DNA of 64,000 nt from Mesostigma viride (lineage: Eukaryota; Streptophyta; Mesostigmatophyceae; Mesostigmatales; Mesostigmataceae): contig RPFO01000080.1 in NCBI GenBank assembly GCA_009746045.1, positions 9,135,113 through 9,199,112 on the forward strand, written 5' to 3'. The position numbers and the translations under genes were made by a program. Positions 1-9,875 of the stretch are shown in pieces. Position 1 is the stretch's first letter; each line of letters opens with the position of its first letter. Below the pieces are notes generated by a model. That model did not search any database. It saw only the letters and a list, made by a program, of their open reading frames with translations, and had not been told where the DNA came from.

Positions 1-200
1 CCGTGGAACTCCAGGGTAACCAGACTCTTTATTAAAACAATGAGTGGAGCACATACAAAAGGCAGGCCACATCCCGGCCGCCGATGCTCATGGGAACACT
101 TATTGCTTGGCAAAGGCTAGCCTTACCCTTATATCCCTCCCTGGCGATCCATGCCAGGGGCAAAGAACCTAGCATAATGACAGAGAAATGAACAACCAAA
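1..200 (-). other. 3' untranslated end of the DIRS-like element
   Basis: Noncoding stretch downstream of the recombinase stop codon on the minus strand. Read on the minus strand it contains AATAAAG near position 30-40, a plausible polyadenylation signal. The split or inverted terminal repeats expected of DIRS elements were not found here, so the true end of the element may lie left of the window. Confidence 0.4.
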
Positions 201-3200
201 TTAGGTGGAGGGCAATTTCAAAATAGCCCGCCAGGCCCGAGGGGGGCAGGCGGCCATGGCCCGAAGAATAACCTCAGGCAGCTGCACCTCCAAACTGCGG
301 TGCAAGCCCACATAATGGGCAACCGTGGAGCTGCTAAGCCAGCGCCCCCGGCCCTGGATGTCCCCCATGCTGCGACCCGCGAGGAAATCGTGAGTGGCAC
401 CTCCATGCCGCAGCCCGTGAATGGTGAAAATCTGGGCGACCCCCAAGGCCTGACTCGCAGCCTGCCAAATGCGCCGGAATTGCGGGTAGGTGAAAGGGAA
501 CACGGCCTCCCAAGCGTGCTTACCCGCGATGCAGTGACGGAGGATGGTTTCAGACATCACATCTTCTACCACCACTGACTGAGTCTTGCCCTTAGAGGTC
601 TTGGTAGACCTCAGCAGTAGGGCGCCCCGTTGAGCCGGCCCAAGCCGAACGTCAGGCTGGAGGCGCACATGGCCAACACGGAGGTTCAGCGCCTCCGAGA
701 TTCGCAGGTAATGGCGGAACACGATGACAACCAGCAGGCCCGCAAGGCGCTGACCTTGCATGACCATCGTGCTGGCAAGTGCAAACGCCGCCTCCCATGG
801 AATGGGAGGAGGGGCACGGGGGGGCACAAGTGTTTTCCACCCAGCGAGGACGCCACGGGCCAAGTCCCACCGCTTCACCATACCGGGATAATAAAGTTGC
901 AACCCCATCAAGGCATTGACACACACTTGGCGGCTGTACCCCCGAAAATGAGCCCAGGCGACATACGCACAAAATGTCTCCTCAAGGGTGTCAGCTCGTG
1001 ACGATGACCCGTCCGCCCGCCCACCAGCCTCCCACCAAGTCAAGAGGGAATCAAGACCACGACGGTAGGCCAGCAAAGTAGCCGGCTTTACTTTCCCCTC
1101 TAGCAATGGAAGGTAGCTAACAGGTGCAGGGGGCCCCGGGTTAGGATGGATGCCTTCCGCGGTCAGGTCGCGCACCCAGCCTGCCAAGAAAGTCGCCATG
1201 GATTGGCCGCGAGAAACGCCATCGGCTGGTTGAAGTGCACTCGGCGTCCACACCCACTGGGAACGACTCCCCGTGGCGAGGGTCAGCGCGCACAAGCGGC
1301 GGCACTGCTTGTTGAGCTTGTGGGATGAGGACCGCCCCTTAGCCAAGCAGCCCAACGCCGCGGTGGAGTCCACCAACCTCACCACCCGCTTGCCTCGGTT
1401 TGCCAAGCTGCGCGCACTCCTCTCCACGCCCTTCACTGCAGCCCGCACCTCCTTCTCGTTGATGTGCATCCCCGGATCCCGCCAACGACTCCGGACCCCA
1501 ACCCGCCATTGCTGGCTAGTGATTGCTTGTTGCGCCCGCGCGCTCAGTGGCCTAGGGCCAGCGTAGGCCACCTCACTTGGTATGAGCAAAGTCGGGTACC
1601 CCCGCACCTCTCGTGCCCTCGCCAGCTCCGTCACATCGCCCGGCTCCATGGTTGCGTACACGACACCTTGCCCGTAGGTGGACGCGTCAGATGCAACCAC
1701 CTCACGGGCCAAAGGTGCGCTTCGGTCAACCCTTAGCATGGGAGCCAAGGCCAGGGCACACTCTAACTCCTCCCGCACCCCGGCCCACAGCACCCAGGAT
1801 CGCTGCCCCCACCCTTGCAGGCTGATGAATTTGAAACATTGCTGCCAAATGGACAAGCAGCTGCGGCTTAACATCTGCAGCCACAACCACCGCCCCAAGA
1901 CGGCAGCCAGCCCCTCGGCCGTAGCTCGGCCTCGAGTGAGTATAGCCTGCGTGTGGGCGATCACAAGGTTGAGCTGCTTGACCGTTGGTTCCAGCACGCC
2001 GTTCCGTCGGTGCACCACCCCTAGGGCTTCTAGCTCGTCCCCTTCCAGGCTCGCCATCTTAGTCTTCTCCTTAGACGGCACAAGGTTGTTAGGGAGGTAG
2101 CCTTCCTCAATAGCGCGCGTGATGAGCTGGTTCACCGCCTCGCAGGTCCGCCCGTTGCTGGCCACCAAGTCATCAATAGTGATGGACAGCATGGGGGCAG
2201 GGGGGTTTTCCAGGTCAATCTGAAGCTCCCCGGCGCGCTCCTCCTTGTACTCGATGGCCAAGCGCAGTGGCTGGCCACACTCGTCGCGCACCAAGGTGAG
2301 CTCACCTGCGCTTGAGAGGTAGTTGACCTGGCGCCTCGGATCCAGGGCACCGGTCATGTAGAGCACCATCTCATGGATGGCCTCCCCCAGCGCCACCGCA
2401 TGGGAATGTCCCATGGCCAGCACCTTGAGCACGGGCCACACCTTCCGCCTGGGCCCTGCCAGACCTACGCTAGTCGACCACACACTAGGAAGCCCTTGGT
2501 AGTCCCACCACCACTCGGGCACCTCGATGGAATAGTAGTATGACACGAGGTCGCTCTTGGCGCAGTAGCACCAGCCTTTGATGTAGACCTCCACGAGGAT
2601 GCCCAGGTGGGGTAGCAGGATCTTGGGGGGGTCCACCCACAGCAGGTTGCCCAGCTTCCTGTTGACGATGAACCGAAGCTCACCCACCCCCTTGGCCACT
2701 CCAAAGCAGCCATCCACCCACTTGGGCCGCCTCTCCCGGAACGCCACCATGCCCACGCCCGCTGCCCGGCTCATGAGCTTGCCCCATTCAGCCATGGAGC
2801 ATCCCCGGCTGGGCTTGGGCACATTCCAATACTTTGCGCTCGCCACGACCGCTGGCTTGATGCAGTTCTCTTCGCTGGCATATATCTCCCGCCAGCTCGG
2901 CCGCATAGCCAACAGGTCGAGCAGCCGTGCCTTCCCCGCCACCTCCGCCTTTGGTAGACTCACCGCGTCCGCGCGCAGTTGTTCATACTTATTCTGCTTC
3001 CCATATATTGCATCAGCACCTTCTTGCTCCTGGCCTGTCGCAACGCCCCCTACGCGGCGACTGTGCCAGGTGCAGTGCCTCTTGACCCTCGCAAGGGCCT
3101 CCTCCCTCCCCTTAGAGCACGCCCCTCTAGGGTTAGGAGGAGGGTCTTGCCCCCCTCCCCACAGCCAATTAAGCCAACGCACTACCTTGCATTGCAGTGT

Positions 3201-3455
3201 GTACTCGCGGTGGCGGCGCGTGGCACGCTGTCGCCGGCGTGCCGATCTCACCCTGCCCCACGCGGTGTACGCTGGCCTAAGTGGGTATGGCAGCGGGAAA
3301 AGGGAGCGGTCCCGCTGGGATTCTATTTCCCTACTTGTTGAGCCTTGCTGAGCTTGTCCAAGAGGATGGCAGTTTGGAGAGCTGCCTTGACAGCCGGGGT
3401 GGCTGACAGTGCAGCCTCCTCCCCCAATGGCAGGAGGTGGCTGGCCACCTTCCAC
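201..3455 (-). CDS. DIRS-like retrotransposon polyprotein: RT, RNase H, tyrosine recombinase
   Basis: An open frame of about 1084 codons. The first ~120 residues are an out-of-frame reading of the end of the gag-like ORF, so the true start is uncertain. An RT domain carries a TIDDL motif near residue 428 (around 2170). An RNase H domain follows, with VVASDAS near residue 592 and a late VDSTAALG motif. The C-terminal ~300 residues form a tyrosine recombinase: LRISEAL holds the first arginine, HGLRHGG the H-x-x-R box (about residue 1012) and AHYVG the nucleophile tyrosine (about residue 1046). RT plus RNase H plus tyrosine recombinase and no DDE integrase defines the DIRS order. No methyltransferase domain was recognised. 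A GIHPNPGP motif lies between RNase H and recombinase. The frame is +1 relative to the gag ORF with 125 nt overlap, so translation needs a frameshift or reinitiation. The frame is intact end to end, so this may be a recently active copy. Confidence 0.85.
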   Translation of the reverse strand: MEGGQPPPAIGGGGCTVSHPGCQGSSPNCHPLGQAQQGSTSREIESQRDRSLFPLPYPLRPAYTAWGRVRSARRRQRATRRHREYTLQCKVVRWLNWLWGGGQDPPPNPRGACSKGREEALARVKRHCTWHSRRVGGVATGQEQEGADAIYGKQNKYEQLRADAVSLPKAEVAGKARLLDLLAMRPSWREIYASEENCIKPAVVASAKYWNVPKPSRGCSMAEWGKLMSRAAGVGMVAFRERRPKWVDGCFGVAKGVGELRFIVNRKLGNLLWVDPPKILLPHLGILVEVYIKGWCYCAKSDLVSYYYSIEVPEWWWDYQGLPSVWSTSVGLAGPRRKVWPVLKVLAMGHSHAVALGEAIHEMVLYMTGALDPRRQVNYLSSAGELTLVRDECGQPLRLAIEYKEERAGELQIDLENPPAPMLSITIDDLVASNGRTCEAVNQLITRAIEEGYLPNNLVPSKEKTKMASLEGDELEALGVVHRRNGVLEPTVKQLNLVIAHTQAILTRGRATAEGLAAVLGRWLWLQMLSRSCLSIWQQCFKFISLQGWGQRSWVLWAGVREELECALALAPMLRVDRSAPLAREVVASDASTYGQGVVYATMEPGDVTELARAREVRGYPTLLIPSEVAYAGPRPLSARAQQAITSQQWRVGVRSRWRDPGMHINEKEVRAAVKGVERSARSLANRGKRVVRLVDSTAALGCLAKGRSSSHKLNKQCRRLCALTLATGSRSQWVWTPSALQPADGVSRGQSMATFLAGWVRDLTAEGIHPNPGPPAPVSYLPLLEGKVKPATLLAYRRGLDSLLTWWEAGGRADGSSSRADTLEETFCAYVAWAHFRGYSRQVCVNALMGLQLYYPGMVKRWDLARGVLAGWKTLVPPRAPPPIPWEAAFALASTMVMQGQRLAGLLVVIVFRHYLRISEALNLRVGHVRLQPDVRLGPAQRGALLLRSTKTSKGKTQSVVVEDVMSETILRHCIAGKHAWEAVFPFTYPQFRRIWQAASQALGVAQIFTIHGLRHGGATHDFLAGRSMGDIQGRGRWLSSSTVAHYVGLHRSLEVQLPEVILRAMAACPPRAWRAILKLPST

Positions 3456-4377
3456 CCCCCCCTCCTTGCCCTTCCACCTGCAGCAAGGCCGCCACCACCC
3501 TCATTAGGTACTCCATGCCCACAAGCTCCCCGGCTGCTGAGCCCAGCTCCTTGAGAAGGGTGTCCATGGCCAATGCAATGTTCATGACAATTTTCCTGTT
3601 CTCCATGTTCCGCCAATTTCCAGGCTTTACCGTCATGACCCACGACCGGATTCCCATCCCATTGTCGCTGGCGTCCTCCAACACCCCCGGCAGCACCCGC
3701 TCCGAAACCCGATATTTCACGCTCTTGGCTCGGCTTGGCAGCGCCACCCCTTTCGAGGCCTTGAAGTGGCTTCCCGCCCCCTCCATTCCTCCCAGCGCTG
3801 CCTTCAAACCTTGCATGAATTTCTCGGCTGCGACCTCCCCCTCCTCGTCCTCCTCGTCGTCCTGATTTTCGGTTTCCGGAGGTGCCCCAACGAATGTCGC
3901 CAACCTCGCCCTCATTTCCTTTCCGACAGCCCCCCCACCTGCCGAAACCTTGGCCGCGCCTTTCGGCTTGGCCATTTTTCGCTGCGCAGGTGTCGTTGGT
4001 GGCAGCGCCTGATCCTCCTCCTCGTCCGCCGCGAGATCTGCCACGGCCAGCAGTTTTGCCACCAACGTTCCGTTTGGGTCACGTGCGTCCAACACGTCGC
4101 CAACATCAACGTGATCGGCCAGCAACTGCACGACAGACTTCAGCTGGCTCGAGCTCCACGAGCTGGCGTCCGTCACCCAGTCCTCGGCACCGAAGACCTG
4201 CTCGACTGCCCCCACCGCCTCTGCGGGGCTGATGCACTTGGCGAGCAGAGTGGCGAGCTGCTTCTTTTTGGCGCTGAAGGCGACTGGCGCGTGACTGGCG
4301 GCAGCAGCCCGCGGTGTGGGCGTCCCGTCCTCCCCGCGCGCTGCCTGCCCTCCTGTAGCTTTGCGCCCCTTCGGCAT
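3331..4377 (-). CDS. gag-like ORF1 of the DIRS-like element
   Basis: A 348-residue ORF just upstream of, and overlapping, the RT-recombinase frame on the same strand. It starts with a basic MPKGRK segment, followed by an alanine-rich region, acidic stretches (EEEDQALP, DDEEDEEGEV) and a glycine-rich C-terminus. No zinc knuckle was seen. The position is that of gag in DIRS elements; the call rests on context more than on homology. It could be mistaken for a host gene if the neighbour were ignored. Confidence 0.6.
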   Translation of the reverse strand: MPKGRKATGGQAARGEDGTPTPRAAAASHAPVAFSAKKKQLATLLAKCISPAEAVGAVEQVFGAEDWVTDASSWSSSQLKSVVQLLADHVDVGDVLDARDPNGTLVAKLLAVADLAADEEEDQALPPTTPAQRKMAKPKGAAKVSAGGGAVGKEMRARLATFVGAPPETENQDDEEDEEGEVAAEKFMQGLKAALGGMEGAGSHFKASKGVALPSRAKSVKYRVSERVLPGVLEDASDNGMGIRSWVMTVKPGNWRNMENRKIVMNIALAMDTLLKELGSAAGELVGMEYLMRVVAALLQVEGQGGGGGRWPATSCHWGRRLHCQPPRLSRQLSKLPSSWTSSARLNK

Positions 4378-5025
4378 TGCTGCTCAGGGCCAAAAATGGC
4401 TCCGACAGTACAGGTTCGTCAAACCAGAGGTTCGTTTCCCCTGGCTTGCTGTCGCCGCCCTCGTGAAAAGAAAAGAGGCCGACCTTAGCTAGGTGGGTTT
4501 GTTTTTGTCCTTTTTTGCGTGTCATGCGGCCTTGGCCCGGACGGCATTTTTTCGCCACGCAAATGTTGCGTCTGAACAAATGACGCAATGTGGCGTTCTA
4601 ATTGCCGGCAGCTTACGTAAGGCTGCCGGGGCTATTAGGTCACATATTGCGTGAGAGAAAGAATCTAGATCTAGTTAATCACTACGCCATGAGCCAAGAA
4701 ACCTAGACAGTGGCAGGTTTATATCTCAACGTAGCTCCTGCCACCTGGCCAAGAAAAAACTGGCCAAAGCTTTGGCCACGACTGATCCGGATCAGGCCGC
4801 ACCGGCCTCAAAAGGTTTGTCACGTGAACCCAATAACCTAGCTATAGCGGCTACCCTTCCATCTCACTATAAAGAAACTATGTTCAGAGAACCACGATTG
4901 ACGGACTTAAACAAGATGTTTGTCTACATGCAGCTGTCTGCACCTAACTAACGCAAAACCGCGTGCTATACCAAGTATAGGGGGAAATGCATGAGTAACA
5001 CATGTCAACACACAACCGGTGGAAA
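4378..5025. promoter_or_regulatory. noncoding leader with clustered perfect palindromes
   Basis: No credible coding sequence. Upstream of the gag-like start there is a stem-loop with CCGGCAG/CTGCCGG arms around TTACGTAA (about 4603-4626), the palindrome ctagatctag (about 4665), an 18-bp palindrome tggccaaagctttggcca (about 4761-4778) and ctgatccggatcag (about 4782-4795). These may belong to the 5' end of the DIRS-like element. The outer boundary is not visible. Confidence 0.4.
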
Positions 5026-6840
5026 TCACGCGATACCAACCGCGGCAACAGTGGTGTGAACATAGCGGGCACTGACATGCAACAAAGCACCAGCAACGGC
5101 ATCAGTAGCAAATTGTAGTAGCGGAACAATAGCCACTACATCAATGCAACAACACATCAGCCCAGCAACACAGCAGCAGCATGACCGTAGCACAGCAGCA
5201 GCACAACTGTAGCTCAGCAGCACGGCCGCAATGCAGCAGTGCATCAACACAGAAGCACGGCAGCAGCACGACAGCAATACATCAGCGGCACGGCAGCAAT
5301 GCAGCAACACATCAGCACAACAGCACAACAGCAGCACGGCAGCAATGCAGCAACAGTAGCATGGCAGCACAGCAGCAGCAGCAGCAGCAGCAGCACATGA
5401 GCAGCTCAATGACAACAACGCTGCTCGCGCTTCAGCAGTCGTCGTCGTCGTCGTCGTCGTCATCGTCATCGGCAAGGCCGGATGAGCGCTGACGCTTCCG
5501 ACGCGCCGGGAGGCGCCTGCGTTGTTGTTCTCCGCCACATCGTCGCTGGGTGGAACCATCTCGCGCAATCGAGCCTCGGCCAGGGTGATATCCGGCGCTT
5601 GCAACGCAGGGACGACCACACCGGGGCACCCGCAGATCTGTGCCTCCAGCTCGTGGAGAGGCACGCAAGAAACCGCGTCCTCCTCCCAACGGGCACCCCA
5701 GTACATGGCTACCATGTCGTTTTGCGTGTCGACAACAGCGACACGACCATGGTACCTGCCGTCCCGGCTTTCGGTGCGACCGTCCGCGGATGTCACACGC
5801 TCCGACGCCCAATGACACACGACTTGCCCTACGAGGTTGCGGCTGCCACTCTTGACCTGCAGCGTTATGCCTTCCCAGCATGCCTTCGCCATGCCGGCGA
5901 TGCCCTTCGAGCATTCAGCATCTTGCCACTTCACGACCGGGTGTTCCGCGTCATAGGGCACCTCCTTCAGCGCCTTTAGGCACTCCTTGGTGAGCTTTTT
6001 GTTCGCACCCAAGGAGACTGCATGGGGCGGCTGACCTCGCTTGCCCACCACTAATTGTGTCAAGACGAGGTCTGACGCGGTGATGATCACCGTGTGCGCC
6101 GCAGTGGTTGGCGGATGGGGCCATTGCGCAATGTCTGGGTTCCACGGGTGCCACGTGTCACGCAAATGCTTAGCGCGGTATACAAAGAGCTCAATAGAAG
6201 GTTGGCCGCCATCCTCCTTCGCAACCACCTCCTTGATGATGCCAATTAAGAGGACTGGAGTCCACGTGAGCTTCGAGTTGCAGAGAATACCAGCTGAAGG
6301 GTGCCAGTATAGAACAGCGGAGCCTTTCTCAACGCCTTGCATGCGCTTCAAGTAAGCGACCTTGGCTGCCATGGCCCTGTCTTCTGCCGCCCATTCCTGC
6401 TGTGTGTGGCCATCATGACGAACTCGGTCTACCAGCGGGGTGACGCGCACCGCCTCTGCGTCGACCAACGCCATGAAGTGCTCTTCTTGCGTCGGTGGTG
6501 GTTCAGGCGCTGCATCGTGCTCACGCAGGGCGGAGATGTCCGCGCGACATGGCCACGGCAAAGGGCGCCACTCCTCAGGCACCTCCTCAGGGGCATGTGG
6601 GACTTTTGCGAAAAAGGCCTCGTTTGGCTTGATGGTGTCGGGCGGAAAGTACCACTGCCAGATGCCATGGGGCAACTTCTCGACCCTTGTTTTGATCGAC
6701 TCCAGCTCCTTCCCCAGAAACTCCATGTTCAATGGTGCGAAGGCTGGGGTGTCCTGCAACATCGGAATGCGGTCTGGATCCACAAGTCGGACGCCAAACA
6801 GCGGCCGCCCCTCCGCATCAAACTTGTAAGGCTGTGTCAT
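5026..6840 (-). CDS. unknown protein, probable C-terminal part of the 10.8-5 kb minus-strand gene
   Basis: A 604-codon frame. Residues 1-450 look like ordinary protein (many W, P and charged residues, for example KLPHGIWQWYFPPD and VEKGSAVLYWHPSAG). The rest is translation of GTC/CAG-type repeats and reads as poly-T, poly-A and cysteine-rich low complexity, so the true end is probably before about 5480. I recognise no domain. It lies on the same strand as the DUF7869-like frames at 8946-10788, separated only by the minisatellite, so it may be the 3' exon or C-terminus of the same gene. An independent ORF is the alternative. Confidence 0.5.
   Translation of the reverse strand: MTQPYKFDAEGRPLFGVRLVDPDRIPMLQDTPAFAPLNMEFLGKELESIKTRVEKLPHGIWQWYFPPDTIKPNEAFFAKVPHAPEEVPEEWRPLPWPCRADISALREHDAAPEPPPTQEEHFMALVDAEAVRVTPLVDRVRHDGHTQQEWAAEDRAMAAKVAYLKRMQGVEKGSAVLYWHPSAGILCNSKLTWTPVLLIGIIKEVVAKEDGGQPSIELFVYRAKHLRDTWHPWNPDIAQWPHPPTTAAHTVIITASDLVLTQLVVGKRGQPPHAVSLGANKKLTKECLKALKEVPYDAEHPVVKWQDAECSKGIAGMAKACWEGITLQVKSGSRNLVGQVVCHWASERVTSADGRTESRDGRYHGRVAVVDTQNDMVAMYWGARWEEDAVSCVPLHELEAQICGCPGVVVPALQAPDITLAEARLREMVPPSDDVAENNNAGASRRVGSVSAHPALPMTMTTTTTTTTAEARAALLSLSCSCAAAAAAAAVLPCYCCCIAAVLLLCCCADVLLHCCRAADVLLSCCCRASVLMHCCIAAVLLSYSCAAAVLRSCCCCVAGLMCCCIDVVAIVPLLQFATDAVAGALLHVSARYVHTTVAAVGIA
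5150..5475. repeat. interrupted GCA/CAG-rich tract with a (CGT)n block
   Basis: Imperfect GCAGCA/ACAGCA repeats run from about 5160 to 5400, followed by a cleaner (cgt)n/(cat)n block at about 5436-5470. Several frames stay open through it only because the unit is 3 nt. Triplet repeats also occur at 13.7-14.1 kb and 44.0 kb. Confidence 0.8.
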
Positions 6841-6981
6841 CGCCTTCCCGCACCGTGGCGCGCCTTCCTGTCGAGTCCCCGCGGGCTGCCACGGCGTCGA
6901 TCTTTTGGGACTCTGTGGTCCGGTAGGACAACCAGGTCTCTGCGTTGCCCTGTACCTGGAAGAAGACGGCGTGGTGCACCT

Positions 6982-8913
6982 TCATTGAGCGACCGCGTTT
7001 TTCAGGCACCGGCTGTGCCGCTCCGCCGCCCGCCGGCTGCGCCGCCGGCCCGCCGCGCGCCGGCTGCCCCGCCCCGTAGCCCGTCGACAGCCCCGCCCCA
7101 CCGCGTGTCGGCTGTGACACCCCGCCGCGCACCGGCTGGCCCGCCCCGCCGCCCGTCTACTGCCCCGCCCCGCCGCCCGTCGACAGCCCCGCCCCGCCGC
7201 ATGCCAGCTGTGCCGGCCCGCCGCCCACGCGCGCCGGCTGCGCCGCCGGCCCGCCGCGCGCCGGCTGCCCCGCCCCGCCGCCCATCGACAGCCCCGCCCC
7301 GCCGCCCACGCGCGCCGGCAGCGCCGCTGGCCCCCCGCACGCCGACGGCCCTGCCCCGCCGCCCGTCGACTGCCCCGCCCCGCCGCCCGTCGACAGCCCC
7401 GCCCCGCCGCCCACGCGCGCCGGCAGCGCCGCTGGCCCCCGCGCGCCGACCGCCCTGCCCCGCCGCCCGTCGACTGCCCCGCCCCGCCGCCCGTCGACTG
7501 CCCCGCCCCGCCGCCCGTCGACAGCCCCGCCCCGCCGCCCACGCGCGCCGGCAGCGCCGCTGGCCCCCGCACGCCGACGGCCCTGCCCCGCCGCCCGTCG
7601 ACTGCCCCGCCCCGCCGCCCGTCGACAGCCCCGCCCCGCCGCCCACGCGCGCCGGCAGCGCCGCTGGCCCCCGCGCGCCGACGGCCCTGCCCCGCCGCCC
7701 GTCGACTGCCCTGCCCCGCCGCCCGTCGACTGCCCCGCCCCGCCGCCCGTCGACAGCCCCGCCCCGCCGCCCACGCGCGCCGGCAGCGCCGCTGGCCCCC
7801 CGCACGCCGACCGCCCTGCCCCGCCGCCCGTCGACTGCCCCGCCCCGCCGCCCGTCGACAGCCCCGCCCCGCCGCCCACGCGCGCCGGCAGCGCCGCTGG
7901 CCCCCCGCGCGCCGACTGCCCCGCCCCGCCGCCCGTCTACTGCCCCGCCCCGCCGCCCGTCGACAGCCCCGCCCCGTAGCCCGTCGACAGCCCCGCCCCG
8001 CCGCCCACGCGCGCCGGCAGCACCGCTGGCCCCCCGCACGCCGACGGCCCTGCCCCGCCGCCCGTCGACTGCCCCGCCCCGCCGCCCGTCGACAGCCCCG
8101 CCCCGCCGCCCACGCGCGCCGGCAGCACCGCTGGCCCCCCGCACGCCGACGGCCCTGCCCCGCCGCCCGTCGACTGCCCCGCCCCGCCGCCCGTCGACAG
8201 CCCCGCCCCGCCGCCCACGCACGCCGGCAGCACCGCTGGCCCCCCGCACGCCGACGGCCCTGCCCCGCCGCCCGTCGACTGCCCCGCCCCGCCGCCCGTC
8301 GACAGCCCCGCCCCGCCGCCCACGCGCGCCGGCAGCGCCGCTGGCCCCCCGCACGCCGACCGCCCTGCCCCGCCGCCCGTCGACTGCTCCGCCCCGCCGC
8401 CCGTCGACAGCCCCGCCCCGCCGCCCACGCGCGCAGGCAGCGCCGCTGGCCCCCCGCGCGCCGACGGCCCTGCCCCGCCGCCCGTCGACTGCCCCGCCCC
8501 GCCGCCCGTCGACAGCCCCGCCCCGCCGCATGCCGGCTGCGCCGCCGCTGCCACCTCGCTGCATGCTGGCTGCGCCACCTCGCCGCCCGCCGACGGCGCC
8601 GCCCCGCCGCGCACCGGCTGCCCCGCCCCGCCGCCCGTCGACTGCCCCGCCCCGCCGCATGCCAGCTGCGCCGGCCCGCCGCCCGCGTGCGCCGGCTGCG
8701 CCACTGGCCCGCCGCCCGTCGACAGCAACGCCCCACCGCCCGCCGACTGCCCCGCCCCGCCGCGCACCGGCAGCGCCGCCCCGCTGCCCGCCGACTGCCC
8801 CGCCCCGCCGCGTGCCGGCTGCGCCGCCGCTGCCGCCCCGCCGCGTACCGATGGCGCCGCCCCTCCGTGCGCCGGCTGCGCCTCGCTGCACGCAGGCTGC
8901 ACGACATCACCAC
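6982..8913. repeat. GC-rich minisatellite, 105-bp higher-order unit
   Basis: The recurring block gacggccctgcc appears at 8043, 8148 and 8253, spacing 105 bp. Within each unit are 24-bp subunits (cgccgcccgtcgac...), reading as RRPSTAPP on the plus strand and RGGAVDGR on the minus strand. All lengths are multiples of 3, so long frames stay open on both strands (up to 862 codons on the plus strand at 6337-8925), which are artefacts of the repeat. The array sits inside the minus-strand gene and may be translated there as a Gly/Ala/Arg-rich linker. Confidence 0.9.
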
Positions 8914-8945
8914 GCACCCTGGTGACCTTGATAACCTGATCCGCC

Positions 8946-9875
8946 CTACCGGTCATCCAATCTACCGTGCTGCACCAACCGGCAAACGACTCGCGCTGCA
9001 ACGGATCGAGTGAGAAAGTTCCTGACATCGTAAACGACCCCCAATACCTTGACCTCCGTGCCAGCGGGGACGGTCGAGTTGCAGTTCGCAGCTGCACCAC
9101 TAGGCTGACGGAATGCCTCTTCTATGGCCGCCACCCAGCTCTCCAAAGTTGGGTACTTGTGCACGAAGCTAGGCCCCCCCGCCACAGCGTGTCTCATGTA
9201 GGCCACAAGCACGCCGAATTTCTGATCTGGGTCGGCGTGCGTGTGGCCCACGAGCATGCGGTGCATTTCGACGACGTCGAAGAAGCCAACGTGTACGAGC
9301 CACCATGCAAACAGTAAGACGGTGTGATTCCGGTTTTCACTCCCACCGTCCAGTTGCAGGACCAAAGTTACACCTGGGCATGTGCGGCAGCCCCGCCCTC
9401 GATCGATCCTCCATGGCTGGTCCCTCATCAACTGCGCCAGGATGTGCATCAGCATCGTGACGGTGACACTGCCGGAGAGGTTGTCGGTCATGAGGACCCA
9501 TGCGAGAACGATGAACCACATCGCCTTGTACCCATGGACGGCCGCACAGAAGAGCGAGAACGGCATCATGCCACCTGCATAGCTGCCCCATGAGTCGGGC
9601 CCCCCCACCAGCTTCGGCCAGTATGTCTTGGCGTGATCCAGCTTGTCGAGGTTGATCGACAAAATGGCCGTCAACATAGCGGCCACCATCGCGCAGGCAA
9701 GCTCGCGCCTCAACCAATAGTTCTGGCGGGTAAACCAGGCCAGAGCGACATGCTGCTTGATTTGGTTGTCGACGTACTTCCGTTGTGCCTCAGTTGAAGC
9801 ACCGCGGCGCCGCATGCGCAGTTCCACGCAGTCTGCGCAGTGACCGGTGCTCTTGTTGTGCGGGCATACCACCAC
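8946..9875 (-). pseudogene. DUF7869-like transposase-type core, frameshifted
   Basis: A 309-codon frame starting with a cysteine/histidine zinc-like motif (CPHNKSTGHCADC), then LVLQLDGGSENRN and, about 30 residues on, LVGHTHADPDQKFG. The D..E..GHTH.D.D..F signature is what I know from DUF7869-type domains of plants and animals, thought to be transposon-derived; a DDE-like nuclease role is inference. The frame begins one base out of phase with the upstream frame (9790-10788), at about 9921, and the downstream continuation (SLDPLQRESFAGW...) is again one base out of phase at about 9020. This means two small indels, unannotated tiny introns or assembly errors. Hydrophobic stretches around residues 55-75 and 100-140 also appear. 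Confidence 0.65.

Noticed and set aside
3331-3455. First ~40 residues of the RT-recombinase ORF as genuine N-terminus
   Set aside because: They are gag codons in another register; the real start is unknown.
6337-8925. 862-codon plus-strand ORF (PRRPSTAPP repeats) and its minus-strand partners
   Set aside because: All six frames stay open because the GC-rich minisatellite unit is a multiple of three. The unique flanking sequence favours the minus-strand gene.
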